Shown in pieces: positions 35,366-45,280 of a stretch of 64,000 nt of DNA. This stretch comes from Tahibacter harae (GTDB lineage Bacteria; Pseudomonadota; Gammaproteobacteria; Xanthomonadales; Rhodanobacteraceae). The DNA lies in assembly GCF_024437735.1 (NCBI RefSeq), contig NZ_JANFQO010000019.1:40433-104432 (forward strand). The letters run 5' to 3'. Within the stretch, counting starts at the first letter, position 1. Each line of letters begins with the position of its first letter. Below the pieces are notes generated by a model. The model made no database searches and had not been told where the DNA came from. It saw nothing but the letters and a program-made list of their open reading frames with translations. A program made the position numbers and the translations under genes.

Positions 35366-35584
35366 TCAACTTTTGCCGCTGTTCGGGTTGTCGGCATCCT
35401 TGTCGGAAACGCGATTGCGCGAATGGATGCGATTCTGCGCATCCGTAGTGCTGCGCTGCGCCTGCGCGGCCTTGCGCTGCGCCTCTTGCGCCAGCTCGCG
35501 CTGGTGCTGTCCGGGTTTTGCGGATTGCGGGGCCTTCTTGCTCACTTCGGCTTCGCCGCGAGCGGGTTTGCTGGTATCGGGCAT
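35366..35584 (-). CDS. Small highly charged hypothetical protein
   Basis: 72 residues, rich in K, R, E, Q and S, with a predicted helical middle (AKPGQHQRELAQEAQRKAAQ) and no hydrophobic core or signal peptide, so probably disordered or coiled. The start at 35584 is preferred over longer frames because GGAG lies 6 nt upstream and the region before it contains the terminator of the preceding gene. It has its own strong terminator. No family recognised. Confidence 0.55.
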   Translation of the reverse strand: MPDTSKPARGEAEVSKKAPQSAKPGQHQRELAQEAQRKAAQAQRSTTDAQNRIHSRNRVSDKDADNPNSGKS

Positions 35585-35710
35585 GACGCTACTCCAGGGG
35601 CTTTCCACGCGGATGCGCCCCCGGTGCAACGCAAGTTCCGCACCATGCCCGCGCGGCATCAGAAGCATTTGCCCTTTCGACGACATGCTTCTGGTGTATT
35701 TGCTGTCGTC

Positions 35711-35737
35711 AAAAGAAGCCCCGCAATGCGGGGCTTC
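35711..35737 (-). terminator. Terminator of the RHS/immunity operon
   Basis: GAAGCCCCGC-AAT-GCGGGGCTTC is a perfect 10-bp stem followed on the minus strand by TTTTGAC. It lies 15 bp after the stop of the small gene downstream of the RHS protein, closing that operon. Confidence 0.92.
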
Positions 35738-35751
35738 AGGTGCTTCAGGTG

Positions 35752-36075
35752 TCACTTTGCACTTTCGTCGAAATACGGATCCCCGTTCTCCCAGAAGAAG
35801 TCGTACTTCCGGCTTAAGCCGCGCAGATAAGGATCAATGTCAACTGCGAATTCCAGCGCCTGAATCTTGTCTGCTCCGTATACGACAATTTCCTTTTCCG
35901 GCAAGCCAGAGAATCCGATCGTGCAACCGGCGGTCCCCTCGCTGAAATCGAATGGGACTGATCCCTCAGTCAAGAGAAAAGGCTCCGATATGAGTATCGA
36001 GAACTCATGCCGCCCTGACTCTCCAGAAACCGAGTACAGCAATTTTCTCGTGGCTATGACCGGGCCAACCCGCAT
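35752..36075 (-). CDS. Small DUF6968-like protein, candidate immunity partner of the RHS tip
   Basis: 107 residues, soluble. The pattern near the N-terminus (VIATRKLLYSVSG) and the segment VVYGADKIQALEFAVDIDPYL look like the DUF6968 family, small proteins often found beside polymorphic toxins; this match is from memory. The ATG at 36075 shares a base with the RHS stop (TAATG), so the two are coupled; an ATG 18 nt upstream inside the RHS gene is an alternative. Base composition is clearly lower in GC than the RHS core, like the RHS tip. Position and composition suggest an immunity protein, but this is inference. Confidence 0.65.
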   Translation of the reverse strand: MRVGPVIATRKLLYSVSGESGRHEFSILISEPFLLTEGSVPFDFSEGTAGCTIGFSGLPEKEIVVYGADKIQALEFAVDIDPYLRGLSRKYDFFWENGDPYFDESAK

Positions 36076-39000
36076 TATTCGTATCCCATGCATTGTCTAT
36101 AGGACGTATTCGCGGCCTCGAAGCAAGCGAATTTCTTCCTGCCTTTCAGGCTGGCGCATGTGTTCAGAATACTGTTCTTCAGCGCCCGGCAACTCCTTTC
36201 CTTAGCTTCTTCCTCCTCTGCGCAGGAGGCGGCCATCGTATTGTTGAGAGCCTCTGCAAATATCTCGAATGGATTCAGTTTCGATAACTGGCGAAGCAAA
36301 AAATCCCCGACCCTTTGATCCATTGGTTCAGTAACCAGAGGCGTCGGTTCTTTTGTCGCTACCGGCCAGGTCCAGCTATTCACGCCTGATGGATCTCCAT
36401 TGCCAACGAAGCCTGGGTTGATGGGCCTGGTTGTGCCCGCCGCCGTGCGCACAGCGGCTGACTGTAGTCCGAGAGGATCAATGAAGTTGACCGGGTTCCC
36501 GCCCACATAGGCATAGGTGTTCAATCCACCTTTCAGCCCAATCGGATCACTCTGCACATAGCGCCCGGTTTCCGCCTCATAATCGCGGAAGTAGTTGTAG
36601 TTCAGCCCGCTGCCGGCGTCATGGCGCTGCCCCGGGAAGCGCATGTCGAACACGAACCCGTTGCCGTCGGCATCGGGATCCTGCTCCGGGGCATCGACGC
36701 CGAACGGCTCGCCGGCCAGATCCCAGCGCCATACCGCAACGCCCTGCGCGCCGCGCGTGGGATCGATGACTACGCGCGGCGTGCCCAGCGCGTCGGGCTG
36801 CACGTAGTAGAGACGGCCCAGTCCGCCGTCGGGCCGCAGCACACCGACCGGCAATTCGCCCAGCCAGATGATTTCCTGCTGCGCCTGGCCGCTGCTGCCG
36901 TACTCGGCCAGCCATTCGCCATCTTCGCCATGGAGGAAAAACGTGGCACTGGCCAGGCTGCGCATCACCTGCTCGCCCAGGCCGTTGTAGAAGTAGCCCG
37001 CAGCCCCGGCGTGGCCGGAAGCCCCCTGCAGGCGGCCTGCATCGTCATGCACGTACAGCCAGCGCGGACCGCCGGGCTGGCCCGTGCCTATGCTGTCGAG
37101 ATTGCCGGCGGCATCGTAGCTGCGCGCTTCGCTGCCCACCGATGCCAGCCGGCCGCCGGCATAGCCGTAGCTGGTGGTGGTGAACACTGGCGTCGTGGTG
37201 CAGCTGCCGGGATCGCCGGGAATGCTGCAATTGCTGTAGGACACCCACTGGCCCTTGCTCTCGCGATTGCCGTTGGGATCGTAGCTGTAGCTGTACTGCG
37301 TCACGTTGGCCGCATCCTTCGCCGCGGTGAGCCGCCCCAGGCTGTCATGCACATAGCGGCGCAGCGGCGGATCGGCCGGGTTGGCACCGCCCAGTTCGCG
37401 CAGGTTGCCGGCCTCGTCGTAGCCATAGCGGTAGGCGATGCCGCCCGGCGCCGCATCGCTGACCAGCTGCGGGCGATAGTTCAGATCGGCGTCGCGCTGC
37501 ATGAGGCGGCCGTTGCCGTAGCGCCACTGCGCCACCGGGCCGAAGGGATGATAGGCCGCGTCGTAGATCAGCCGTTCCCGCGGCACGCCTTCGCGCAGTA
37601 CGCCGATCTCGCGCACGCGGCCCTGGCTGTCGTAGACGTAGTCCAGTTCCATGCCCGAGGGATACGTCATGCCGGTGAGCCGGCCGCTGCTGCCGTAGTG
37701 CCACCGCAGCACGAAGGTGCGGCCATTGGTCTGCTGGATCTTGCGTACCAGATCGCCATAGCGGTTGTAGCAGAAGTCGGTGCTGCCGCTGGGATCCACC
37801 AGCCGGGTCAGGCGTCCCACGACGAAGTTTTCGCCGGCCGGGCAGGCGGCGTTGCTGTCGTAGCTGCGTGTGACGGTCAGGCTGGTATCGAAATAGCTGG
37901 TCACCAGCGGACGATTCAGGGCGTCGTAACTGTGGAACGCCGGCAGTTCGCGCGCATCGACCTGGCTGCTCAGGTTGCCGGCGCTGTCATACGTGTACTG
38001 GGTGATCCCGCTGTCGGGACTGAAGCGCGTCAGCAGGCTGCCGAATCCGTCGTAGACATAGCTGGTCGGCTCTCCGTTGGCATCGGTCACTTCGATGGGG
38101 CGGTCCATCAGGTCGTACTGTATGCCGCTGGTCTGGTTGATCCCCGCGGTATCGCGCGCGATCTGCTGCAGCCGTCCCAGCGCATCGAACACCTGGCTGG
38201 AAGCATAGTCGCGCGCATCGACCTGCCCCGTGTTGTTGCCGGCTGCGTCGTAGCTGAAGCTCACCGCGTTGGCATAGGCATCCGTCTGCGCCTGCAGCTG
38301 GCCCAGGGTGTTGTAGCTGCGCGTCAGGCTGCGGCGCAGCGTGCCGGCGCTGTCGCGGGTGGCTTCGCCAATCTGCTGGCCCGCCGCATTGAGCGTGAAC
38401 TCGATGTAGCTGCCGGTGCTGTCGGTAATGCGCGTCAGCCGCCGCGCCGCATCGTAGCTGTACTGCGTGAATGCGCCGTCGGCCTCGATCAGGCGCGCCA
38501 GTTGTCCGCCTGGCGTGTAGTCGAGGCGCGTGACGCGGTCGTCGCTCTCGCTGCCGTTGTCGGTGCCGCGCTGCTTGCGCGCCACCAGCCAGCCGCGGGC
38601 GTTGTATTCCATGTCCGTCACCACGCCGTTCGCATCCCGCAGGGACAGCGGCCGGCCGGCACCGTCGCTGCGCAGCAGCTCGCCGACCTGGCCCAGGGCG
38701 TTGGTGACTTTCCAGAGATCGCCTTTGCGATAGGCACAGGTGGCCGGCGTCGCGGCGCAGGCCGGATCGTCGGCCATGCGATAGGTGTACGTAGTGATAT
38801 CGGCCACCGGCAGTGCGCGCGGTCCGTCGACCGCGGTCACCAGGCCCACCAGCGGACAACTGCCGGCGCTCACGTCGGCTGCTTCGCAATAGTGGGTCGT
38901 GGTGGTGCGCGAGATTGACGTGGATACATCGTCCACGCTGGCCGTGAGCACCTGGCCGCGGCTGTTGTAGGTCCATTGCTCCTGCGACTTCACGTTGCCG

Positions 39001-40829
39001 GCCTGGTCCAGCACGCGGCGCCGGAGCAGGCGCTGGGTGCCGGCGTCGCGCAGGAATTCCGTACGCCGCTGCTCGGCCTGTCCCACCGCCTCGATCACCG
39101 CCGAGAGATAGGCAGGCTGGTACTCGAACTGACTGACATAGCCGCGGCGGTCGGTCAGCTGCTGCAGGCGGCCGGTGCTGTCGTAGCTGCGGCTCTCGCT
39201 GCCGCCGCCGTCGCTGCGTCCCAGCAGGCGGCGATAGATGCCGGGCTCGTAGCTGTAGCCGTCGGTACCGCCGTCGGCATTCGCCACGCTGGCCTGGTCG
39301 GCGCCGGTATAGCTGACCGTGGTCAGCTCGTTGGGCGTACCGAATACGCGGCTGGTGGTCACACGGCCATTCGCATCGTAGCTGAAGGAAGCGAAGCGCT
39401 GTCCGTCCTCGGCGGTGATGCCGGTCAGGTAGTGCACCTGGTCGGCGCTGCCGGCCAGGCCGGCTTCGTTGTAGTGGTACTGGCGCACCGCACCGCCGCC
39501 GTAATCCACGGCGACAAGATTGCGCGCGCTGTCGTAGCTGTAGCCGACCTGCCCGCCATCGGGCAGCTCGATGCGCTGCAGCAGGTTGGCACGGTATACA
39601 AAGCGCAATTGCCGCCCGCCGGCGGTCGTCAGCGACGTCAGCAGGCTGCCCTCGCGTCCCACCGTTACATCGTTGCGCGGATCGGCCGGGTCGCGCACAT
39701 GCAGCAGCCGGCCATCGCTGTCGTACTCGCGCAGGCGCCCGTCGGGCTCGCGCAGGCGCCAGCCTATGCCGCCGGCGTTGACGCGCTCGATGATGCGGTC
39801 CTGGGAGTTCTCGCCGCGAAACCGGCCGGTCTGGTACTGCACGAAACCTTCGAGATAGCCTTCCTCGCTGACCAGGTTGACCGTGTCGCCGTCGGCGCTG
39901 ACCGAATCGGCATAGCTGTGGCTCCAGCCCTCGGCAAAGCGGCTGTTGGGGCGGAACTGGCGCAGCGAATGGTAGTAGCGCGTGAACGTGCGCCCGGCAA
40001 AAGTGAAATCCGGCTCCGTGCGCGCCTTCTCGCCGGTGGCGGGATAGACCGGGTTGGCACTGGCCGCGCAGCTGCTGCACTGCTGCAGCGGACCATTGAT
40101 CAGCACCGGCAGTTCGTTGCCCGGCGGACCGCAATGGTTGAGGTCCGCCAGGGTTGCCTCCGGTGCGGCACCGGCGATGGGCTCGAAATCGGCGGGGCAG
40201 TGCAAGGTCTGGCGCTTGGCCACGCTCCAGGTGTGGCTGCGCGTGGTGCCGCCGCTGCAGCTCGCGCGCGTGGTCAGACGCAGCGACGACTCCACCGCGC
40301 CGGTGTGCCGCAGCTGCGGCGTACCGTAGGGCGTGGCAACCGTGGTACCGGTCAGCGTGCAGCCCGCCCAGCGCGACACGATTTCCTGTTCCGCCGCGGC
40401 GATCAGATTGGATTCGCTGCCGCACAGGCTGGGATAGGCCGGATCCGACGACAGCGGCGTGCAGCCGAAGATGCCGCTGCCCATGCTGCCCATGTCCGCG
40501 CGATAGCTGGAACCGACGATGGACTGCGCAGGCCGCGAACGTACCGTGTACTGGAACATCACCCGGATCGCGCTGGTGCGCACCGTGGCCACGTGTTCCA
40601 GATGCGGCCCGCGGCCGGCATTGTCCGGATCGCTGCGCATCGCCGCTTCCGCCTGCGCGCGGGTGGCATATACGCCAAGCTTGTAGATATACGGATCGGC
40701 CGAACTCTGCGCCATCGCGCCGCCGGCTGACAGCGCAGCGGCCGCGCACAACCAGCCGCCGGCCCGGCGCAGGGACGGCAATAAACGAAATCGCAGCTTT
40801 CCGATGCAAGCGTTGCGTATTCCTGACAT
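36075..40829 (-). CDS. Secreted RHS/YD-repeat protein with variable C-terminal tip
   Basis: 1584 residues. A signal peptide (about residues 25-41, ending GGAMAQ) precedes an N-terminal domain with several cysteines. A DUF6531-like segment follows (CSSCASANPVYPATGEKA, then DFTFAGRTFTRYYHS), then a long array of YD repeats, and finally the RHS hyperconserved end near SDPIGLKGGLNTYAYVGGNP. After DPLGL about 129 residues of lower GC form the tip, whose last 50 residues hold five cysteines in a helical pattern. No PAAR, VgrG or transmembrane delivery domain is present, so export is by the general secretory route. GGAGGAAG precedes the ATG. The tip could be a toxin; its activity is unknown. Confidence 0.9.
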   Translation of the reverse strand: MSGIRNACIGKLRFRLLPSLRRAGGWLCAAAALSAGGAMAQSSADPYIYKLGVYATRAQAEAAMRSDPDNAGRGPHLEHVATVRTSAIRVMFQYTVRSRPAQSIVGSSYRADMGSMGSGIFGCTPLSSDPAYPSLCGSESNLIAAAEQEIVSRWAGCTLTGTTVATPYGTPQLRHTGAVESSLRLTTRASCSGGTTRSHTWSVAKRQTLHCPADFEPIAGAAPEATLADLNHCGPPGNELPVLINGPLQQCSSCAASANPVYPATGEKARTEPDFTFAGRTFTRYYHSLRQFRPNSRFAEGWSHSYADSVSADGDTVNLVSEEGYLEGFVQYQTGRFRGENSQDRIIERVNAGGIGWRLREPDGRLREYDSDGRLLHVRDPADPRNDVTVGREGSLLTSLTTAGGRQLRFVYRANLLQRIELPDGGQVGYSYDSARNLVAVDYGGGAVRQYHYNEAGLAGSADQVHYLTGITAEDGQRFASFSYDANGRVTTSRVFGTPNELTTVSYTGADQASVANADGGTDGYSYEPGIYRRLLGRSDGGGSESRSYDSTGRLQQLTDRRGYVSQFEYQPAYLSAVIEAVGQAEQRRTEFLRDAGTQRLLRRRVLDQAGNVKSQEQWTYNSRGQVLTASVDDVSTSISRTTTTHYCEAADVSAGSCPLVGLVTAVDGPRALPVADITTYTYRMADDPACAATPATCAYRKGDLWKVTNALGQVGELLRSDGAGRPLSLRDANGVVTDMEYNARGWLVARKQRGTDNGSESDDRVTRLDYTPGGQLARLIEADGAFTQYSYDAARRLTRITDSTGSYIEFTLNAAGQQIGEATRDSAGTLRRSLTRSYNTLGQLQAQTDAYANAVSFSYDAAGNNTGQVDARDYASSQVFDALGRLQQIARDTAGINQTSGIQYDLMDRPIEVTDANGEPTSYVYDGFGSLLTRFSPDSGITQYTYDSAGNLSSQVDARELPAFHSYDALNRPLVTSYFDTSLTVTRSYDSNAACPAGENFVVGRLTRLVDPSGSTDFCYNRYGDLVRKIQQTNGRTFVLRWHYGSSGRLTGMTYPSGMELDYVYDSQGRVREIGVLREGVPRERLIYDAAYHPFGPVAQWRYGNGRLMQRDADLNYRPQLVSDAAPGGIAYRYGYDEAGNLRELGGANPADPPLRRYVHDSLGRLTAAKDAANVTQYSYSYDPNGNRESKGQWVSYSNCSIPGDPGSCTTTPVFTTTSYGYAGGRLASVGSEARSYDAAGNLDSIGTGQPGGPRWLYVHDDAGRLQGASGHAGAAGYFYNGLGEQVMRSLASATFFLHGEDGEWLAEYGSSGQAQQEIIWLGELPVGVLRPDGGLGRLYYVQPDALGTPRVVIDPTRGAQGVAVWRWDLAGEPFGVDAPEQDPDADGNGFVFDMRFPGQRHDAGSGLNYNYFRDYEAETGRYVQSDPIGLKGGLNTYAYVGGNPVNFIDPLGLQSAAVRTAAGTTRPINPGFVGNGDPSGVNSWTWPVATKEPTPLVTEPMDQRVGDFLLRQLSKLNPFEIFAEALNNTMAASCAEEEEAKERSCRALKNSILNTCASLKGRKKFACFEAANTSYRQCMGYE

Positions 40830-41391
40830 GACTTCCTCCAAGTTCCCACGCTGCCGGCCGCGCCTGGGCGCAGCCGGTTTTTCCGCCTGGGCGCGCAGCG
40901 GCAAGGCCGCGACGGCGAGAACCAGCGGACGCGCGCATGCTCGGCCCTGCGGCAGAGCCCTACAACGCCGCTGGGACGAATCGCACCGGCCAATGTCTGG
41001 ACGGCACAGCTCACCCAGCGCAGGCGTGAGCCGGAACGAGCGCGGCGGAACGCACGGGGCTGGCGTGACCACCGCCAGTCACACCGACGCGGGAGGCCTG
41101 TTGCCAGGCCGTTGCAAGGCAGCGGCGGGCGCTCGCGGCCCGGCCGTTGCGCATGCGCAACTTCATGCAGCCGCGGAAACCGCCCTAGATGCAGCCACTG
41201 ACCGGGAACACCCCGGCGCCTCCGGCGCAAGCGGGCCGATCCCGCCGCGGCGCCACGAACGTTGCCCTGTAGCCAGCCGGCTGCCGGCGCTGACAGACAT
41301 TCGACGGCGTGGATTGGCCAGAGTGCGCAGACCGTGGCCTACACTCAGTGCTTCTGAACCCGGGACCACCGCAGGCCGCAGAAACACGCCC
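40830..41391. other. Intergenic region upstream of the RHS gene
   Basis: About 560 bp with no convincing gene; open frames on both strands are shadows of low-complexity, high-GC sequence. The RHS promoter must lie here, and the LysR gene of the next pair ends at its far side. No clear promoter or repeat was identified. Confidence 0.35.
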
Positions 41392-42315
41392 TCACGCAAC
41401 GCCGCCCGGCCCGGCCATCGCTTCCGAAACCAGCACCTCGATCATGGCCCGCGCCGCCGCAGACTGCCGCCGGTGCGGCGCATACACGACGGAAAACGGC
41501 CGCGAGCGCCCGCGCAACTGCGGCAGCAGTTCCACCAGCCGGCCGCGCTCCAGGCGTTCGCGCACGATGAACTCATAGCTCTGGCATATGCCGACACCGT
41601 GCTCGGCCAGCGACACCACGCCGAGCACATCGTCCGAAATCTCGATGCACGAGCTGGGCAGCCAGTCGATATCGCGTTCGTGCTCGCGGAACGCCCACGG
41701 CGCCAGACGGCCGGTACGCGGCATCACGAAAGGCAGGCAGACGTGCCAGCGCAATTCCTCCAGCGTCTGCGGCGCGCCGGAGCGCGCGATGTAGTCGGGT
41801 GAAGCCACCAGCAGCAGCGCCGCGTCTTCGAGCTTACGCGCGACCAGACCGCTGTCCGGCAGATGGCCCAGACGGATGGCGAGATCAAACCCTTCCGCCA
41901 CCAGATCCACAGTGCGGTTAGTGATATTCAGATCCACCTGCACGCGCGGATGGAGCCGGGCGAAACGCGCCAGCAGCCGCGGCAGCCGGTAGTGCCCGTA
42001 GGTAGTCGGCACGCTGAGCCGCACTCGTCCGGCCAGCTCGCCCTCCTGCCCCTGCACTTCCCGCCCGGCGTCGTCGAGCAGGGAAAAGGCCGACCGTGCC
42101 TGCTCCAGATACTGCCGGCCCGCATCTGTCAGCCCCAGCCGGCGCGTGGTCCGCTGCAACAGCTGCCGCCCCAGCCGGGTTTCCAGCCGCGCAACGGCAC
42201 GGCTCAAGACCGAGGGCGTGGTCGACAACGCCACGGCACCCGCGGTGAAGGAGCCGTGCTCGACCACAGCGATGAAGGCCTCGACATCGGCCAGATAGTC
42301 AAATTTCCGCCCCAT
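41392..42315 (-). CDS. LysR-family transcriptional regulator, divergent from DJ-1-like gene
   Basis: 307 residues: N-terminal winged helix (DVEAFIAVVEHGSFTAGAVAL ... LSRAVARLETRLGRQLL) and a C-terminal periplasmic-binding-like effector domain. The start at 42315 puts the HTH at the usual distance from the N-terminus; the longer open frame would add 27 atypical residues. It is divergently arranged, about 250 bp from the DJ-1/PfpI-like gene, the classic layout in which a LysR regulator controls its neighbour. Confidence 0.92.
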   Translation of the reverse strand: MGRKFDYLADVEAFIAVVEHGSFTAGAVALSTTPSVLSRAVARLETRLGRQLLQRTTRRLGLTDAGRQYLEQARSAFSLLDDAGREVQGQEGELAGRVRLSVPTTYGHYRLPRLLARFARLHPRVQVDLNITNRTVDLVAEGFDLAIRLGHLPDSGLVARKLEDAALLLVASPDYIARSGAPQTLEELRWHVCLPFVMPRTGRLAPWAFREHERDIDWLPSSCIEISDDVLGVVSLAEHGVGICQSYEFIVRERLERGRLVELLPQLRGRSRPFSVVYAPHRRQSAAARAMIEVLVSEAMAGPGGVA

Positions 42316-42569
42316 CTTGTCCCTGAAAGAACAAATGTTTTGCCAGAACCTGAATTTATCGCCCCAAAAGTGCGGAATAAAGTGGCGCCGCTCCACACCG
42401 CAGGATTAGCCGCCCAACCCGTGCGGTTCACGCCGGCCAGCCACGCCGTCCAGGGCAGCACCGGCAAGCCCACAATCGGCGGCGCCGGGCGCGGCGACGC
42501 GCGATGGGCTGCCCGGCGGCTGAAACGAAGTCCTGATCGATCGAACCCATTCCTCAAAGGAAACCCTTC

Positions 42570-43409
42570 ATGAAACTGCTGCACAAACTCGTGATCGCAA
42601 CGGCACTGACCCTGACGGCGGCAGCGGCCCAGGCCGGCAACGTGCTGGTCGTACTGTCCGATGCCGGTCACCTGGACCTGAAAGACGGCAAGGTCTTCCC
42701 GACCGGCTTCTACCTCAACGAACTGATGCAGCCAGTCAAGCTGCTGCGTGACGCCGGCCACCAGCTCACCTTCGCCACACCGAACGGCCAGGCGCCGACC
42801 GTCGACGCCAAATCCGCAGACCCCGCCTACTTCGGCAACGACGCCGCCAACCTGCGCGCGCATCAGGAACTGCTGGACCAGCTGGCCCTGACGTCGAAAG
42901 AAAAATCGCCTGTCCTGAGCCTGGCCCGCATCGAGCAGATCGGCTACGGCCGCTTCGATGCGGTCTATATCCCCGGCGGACATGCGCCCATGCAGGACCT
43001 GCTGAAAAGCCCGGCACTGGGCCGGCTGCTCGCCGACTTCCATGCGCGCGGCAAGATCACCGCGCTGGTGTGCCATGGACCGATCGCGCTGCTTTCGACG
43101 CTGCCGGATGCCGCGGGATTCGCCGCCGCGATGGAAAGCGGCAAGACGGCGCGCGCCCCACAGTGGATCTACAGCGGGTACAAGGTCACCGTCATCAGCA
43201 ACGCAGAGGAAGAACAGGCCAAGCCGCAGCTCGGCGGCGGGGAAATGAAGTTCTATCCGCAGGCGGCGCTGGAACAGGCCGGCGTGCAGTATGTGAGCAA
43301 TACGGCGCCGTGGGCGGCGAACGTGGTTGTGGACAGGGAGCTGATTACGGGACAGAACCCGGCTTCGGCGACAGGGGTTGCGCGGGAGATGCTCAAGCGG
43401 CTGAAGTGA
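42570..43409 (+). CDS. Exported DJ-1/PfpI-family (class I glutamine amidotransferase-like) protein
   Basis: 279 residues with a signal peptide (cleavage near AQAGN). The DJ-1/ThiJ fold is recognisable from VLVVLSDAGHLDLKDG at the start, the IPGGHAPMQDL elbow and the nucleophile Cys in ITALVCHGPIALL, with a Glu candidate on strand 1 not obvious. Members include glyoxalase III, chaperone and protease-like enzymes. Secretion of a DJ-1 protein is less common. GGAAACCC lies before the ATG. It is probably controlled by the divergent LysR. Confidence 0.85.
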   Translation: MKLLHKLVIATALTLTAAAAQAGNVLVVLSDAGHLDLKDGKVFPTGFYLNELMQPVKLLRDAGHQLTFATPNGQAPTVDAKSADPAYFGNDAANLRAHQELLDQLALTSKEKSPVLSLARIEQIGYGRFDAVYIPGGHAPMQDLLKSPALGRLLADFHARGKITALVCHGPIALLSTLPDAAGFAAAMESGKTARAPQWIYSGYKVTVISNAEEEQAKPQLGGGEMKFYPQAALEQAGVQYVSNTAPWAANVVVDRELITGQNPASATGVAREMLKRLK

Positions 43410-43476
43410 TGCGCGCCGGACAGGCGCATACCTCTGCGGCTGGACCGGCGGCGGCGGGTCGCCGGCCATCCGCAAA

Positions 43477-43580
43477 AAATCTGTAACAACAATGCGCAGC
43501 GGGAAGACATGTCTTGAGTGCGATAGCCGAAGTGGAAAATCGCACTTTGCCGACATATCTCCCGCTCATCATCCAGGATC
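43477..43580 (+). pseudogene. Decayed remnant of the Y1 transposase 3' end
   Basis: The stretch around 43477-43580 aligns by eye, with several indels, to the end of the transposase gene at 45384: both contain the ATCTG(C/T)AACAACAA segment, GGGAAGA, GTGC(A/G)AT and TTGCCG(A/G)CATAT..CTCCGCTCATC. No open frame remains. It marks the left limit of the mobile-element-rich zone. Confidence 0.55.
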
Positions 43581-43858
43581 AACCAGGACTGGTCGCAAGG
43601 TGCCTCGGTGGCTGGCATGCCTGCCTCAAAAGGCGAGGCGCCAGGAAATCCTGCCGGCGGGAGCGGCCCCAACCTCGCCGGCGGTTATGGAGGAAGGGAG
43701 ACCCGAGCTGAAGGAGCTTTTCCAAGCTCCTGATTTTCCGTGAAACCCAAAATTCTCCACCTGTGCGGCCATTTCAATTTGTTCGCCCCCTTGCACAAGT
43801 GCTGTACGGCGAGAGGGACGCTCGGCAAAATTGCCCTCCCACTCCCCGGCCCCGCCCC
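43581..43858. other. Intergenic stretch with one hairpin
   Basis: No gene between the transposase remnant and the antiporter. AGGAGCTT-TTCC-AAGCTCCT (43712-43731), followed by GATTTTCC, is a perfect 8-bp stem and may be a weak terminator on the plus strand. Confidence 0.35.
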
Positions 43859-45277
43859 ATGAAGAAGTCACTGCTCTCGTTCTACCTCATCACGACGATT
43901 GCATGCCTGGCCATATGCGTGCTGGCGCTGCACCTGGGGCAAGGCCTGGTGCCGGGGGCTGAGGCTGTGGCCGCCAAGAGCAGCGCGCATGCAGGCTCAG
44001 GTGTGTTTACAGCGCTGGTCGGCAATCTCCGGCACCCGCTCGCGATTCTGCTGCTGCAACTCGTGGTGGTGATTGGCGCCGCCAAGCTCCTGGGCGCGCT
44101 GTTCCAGCGGCTCAAGCAGCCCGCGGTCATCGGCGAGATGATCGCCGGGATCCTGCTCGGTCCTTCGTTGCTCGGTGCGACATTGCCCGGGGTGAAAGAC
44201 TTCCTGTTCCCCGCGACATCGATGGGCGGCCTGCAGCTGTTCGCCCAGATCGGCGTCATTCTTTTCATGTTCTGTATCGGCATCGAACTCGACCTGGCCG
44301 CCATGCGCAAACGGGCACAGGCGGCGGTCGCGGTGAGTCACGTCAGCATCGTGGCTCCGTTCGCGCTGGGCTGCCTGCTTGCGCTGGGCGTGTATTCCAC
44401 GCTGGCACCGCAGGGCGTGGCGTTCGCACCGTTCGCGCTGTTCATGGGCATCGCCATGAGCATCACCGCATTCCCGGTGCTGGCACGCATCCTCAAGGAA
44501 CGCGGCCTGAGCAATACGCCGCTGGGAAATATCGCCATCGCCTGCGCGGCGGTCGACGATGTGACTGCGTGGTGCATCCTGGCTGTGGTGGTGGCGATCG
44601 GCAAGGCCAACGGCTTCGGCGGTGCTGCGGTGACAATCGTCTTGTCGGCCGGCTTCACGCTGGCAATGCTCATGCTGGCGCGCCCGCGCCTGGAGCTGCT
44701 GTCGGTCCGTGAAGCCGATGACGAGAGTGGCCGGGCCCGTATCGTGGTCGGCGCTGTCGTGTTCGCCTTCCTGGCCGCCCTGTGCACCGAAACCATCGGC
44801 ATCCATGCATTGTTCGGCGCCTTCCTGGCCGGCGCGCTGATCCCGGCGGAATCGCCGGTGGCGAAGCTGCTGCGGGAGCGGATCGAGACGTTCTCGGGCG
44901 CATTCCTGCTGCCGCTGTTCTTCGCCTTCACCGGACTGCGCACCCAGATTGGCATGCTCGACAGCCGCTGGGACTGGCTGATCTGCGCCGGCATCATTGC
45001 GCTGGCCATCGCCGGCAAGTTCGGCGGCAGCCTGCTGGCCGCGCGCTTCACCGGCATGAACTGGCGCGACGCCGCTTCGCTGGGCGCACTGATGAACACG
45101 CGCGGCCTGATGGAGCTGATCGTGCTGAATATCGGCTACGACATGGGCATCCTGTCGCCGCGCCTGTTCGCGATGATGGTGATTATGGCGCTGGTAACGA
45201 CCATGATGACCGGCCCGCTGCTGACGCTGATCGAGCGCTGGCGGCCGCTCAATGCGCGGATGACGTCATCGACCTGA
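43859..45277 (+). CDS. Cation/proton antiporter (CPA2, KefB-like membrane domain)
   Basis: 472 residues, about twelve membrane helices. A signal-anchor-like N-terminus is followed by the CPA2 signature regions: [38 protein letters not shown], the ion-binding discontinuous helix around [17 protein letters not shown] (paired aspartates) and [17 protein letters not shown]. It exchanges Na+ or K+ for protons across the inner membrane. It lacks the cytoplasmic TrkA-N domain of KefB/KefC, so it is not glutathione-gated. The start at 43859 is chosen for the KKSLLSF signal-like beginning; no strong ribosome-binding site is visible. The mobile element at 45281 begins 4 bp after the stop. Confidence 0.88.
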   Translation: MKKSLLSFYLITTIACLAICVLALHLGQGLVPGAEAVAAKSSAHAGSGVFTALVGNLRHPLAILLLQLVVVIGAAKLLGALFQRLKQPAVIGEMIAGILLGPSLLGATLPGVKDFLFPATSMGGLQLFAQIGVILFMFCIGIELDLAAMRKRAQAAVAVSHVSIVAPFALGCLLALGVYSTLAPQGVAFAPFALFMGIAMSITAFPVLARILKERGLSNTPLGNIAIACAAVDDVTAWCILAVVVAIGKANGFGGAAVTIVLSAGFTLAMLMLARPRLELLSVREADDESGRARIVVGAVVFAFLAALCTETIGIHALFGAFLAGALIPAESPVAKLLRERIETFSGAFLLPLFFAFTGLRTQIGMLDSRWDWLICAGIIALAIAGKFGGSLLAARFTGMNWRDAASLGALMNTRGLMELIVLNIGYDMGILSPRLFAMMVIMALVTTMMTGPLLTLIERWRPLNARMTSST

Positions 45278-45280
45278 GCA

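Noticed and set aside
36621..38918. 765-codon plus-strand frame inside the RHS gene
   Set aside because: Antisense shadow of YD repeats, which keep periodic composition on both strands.
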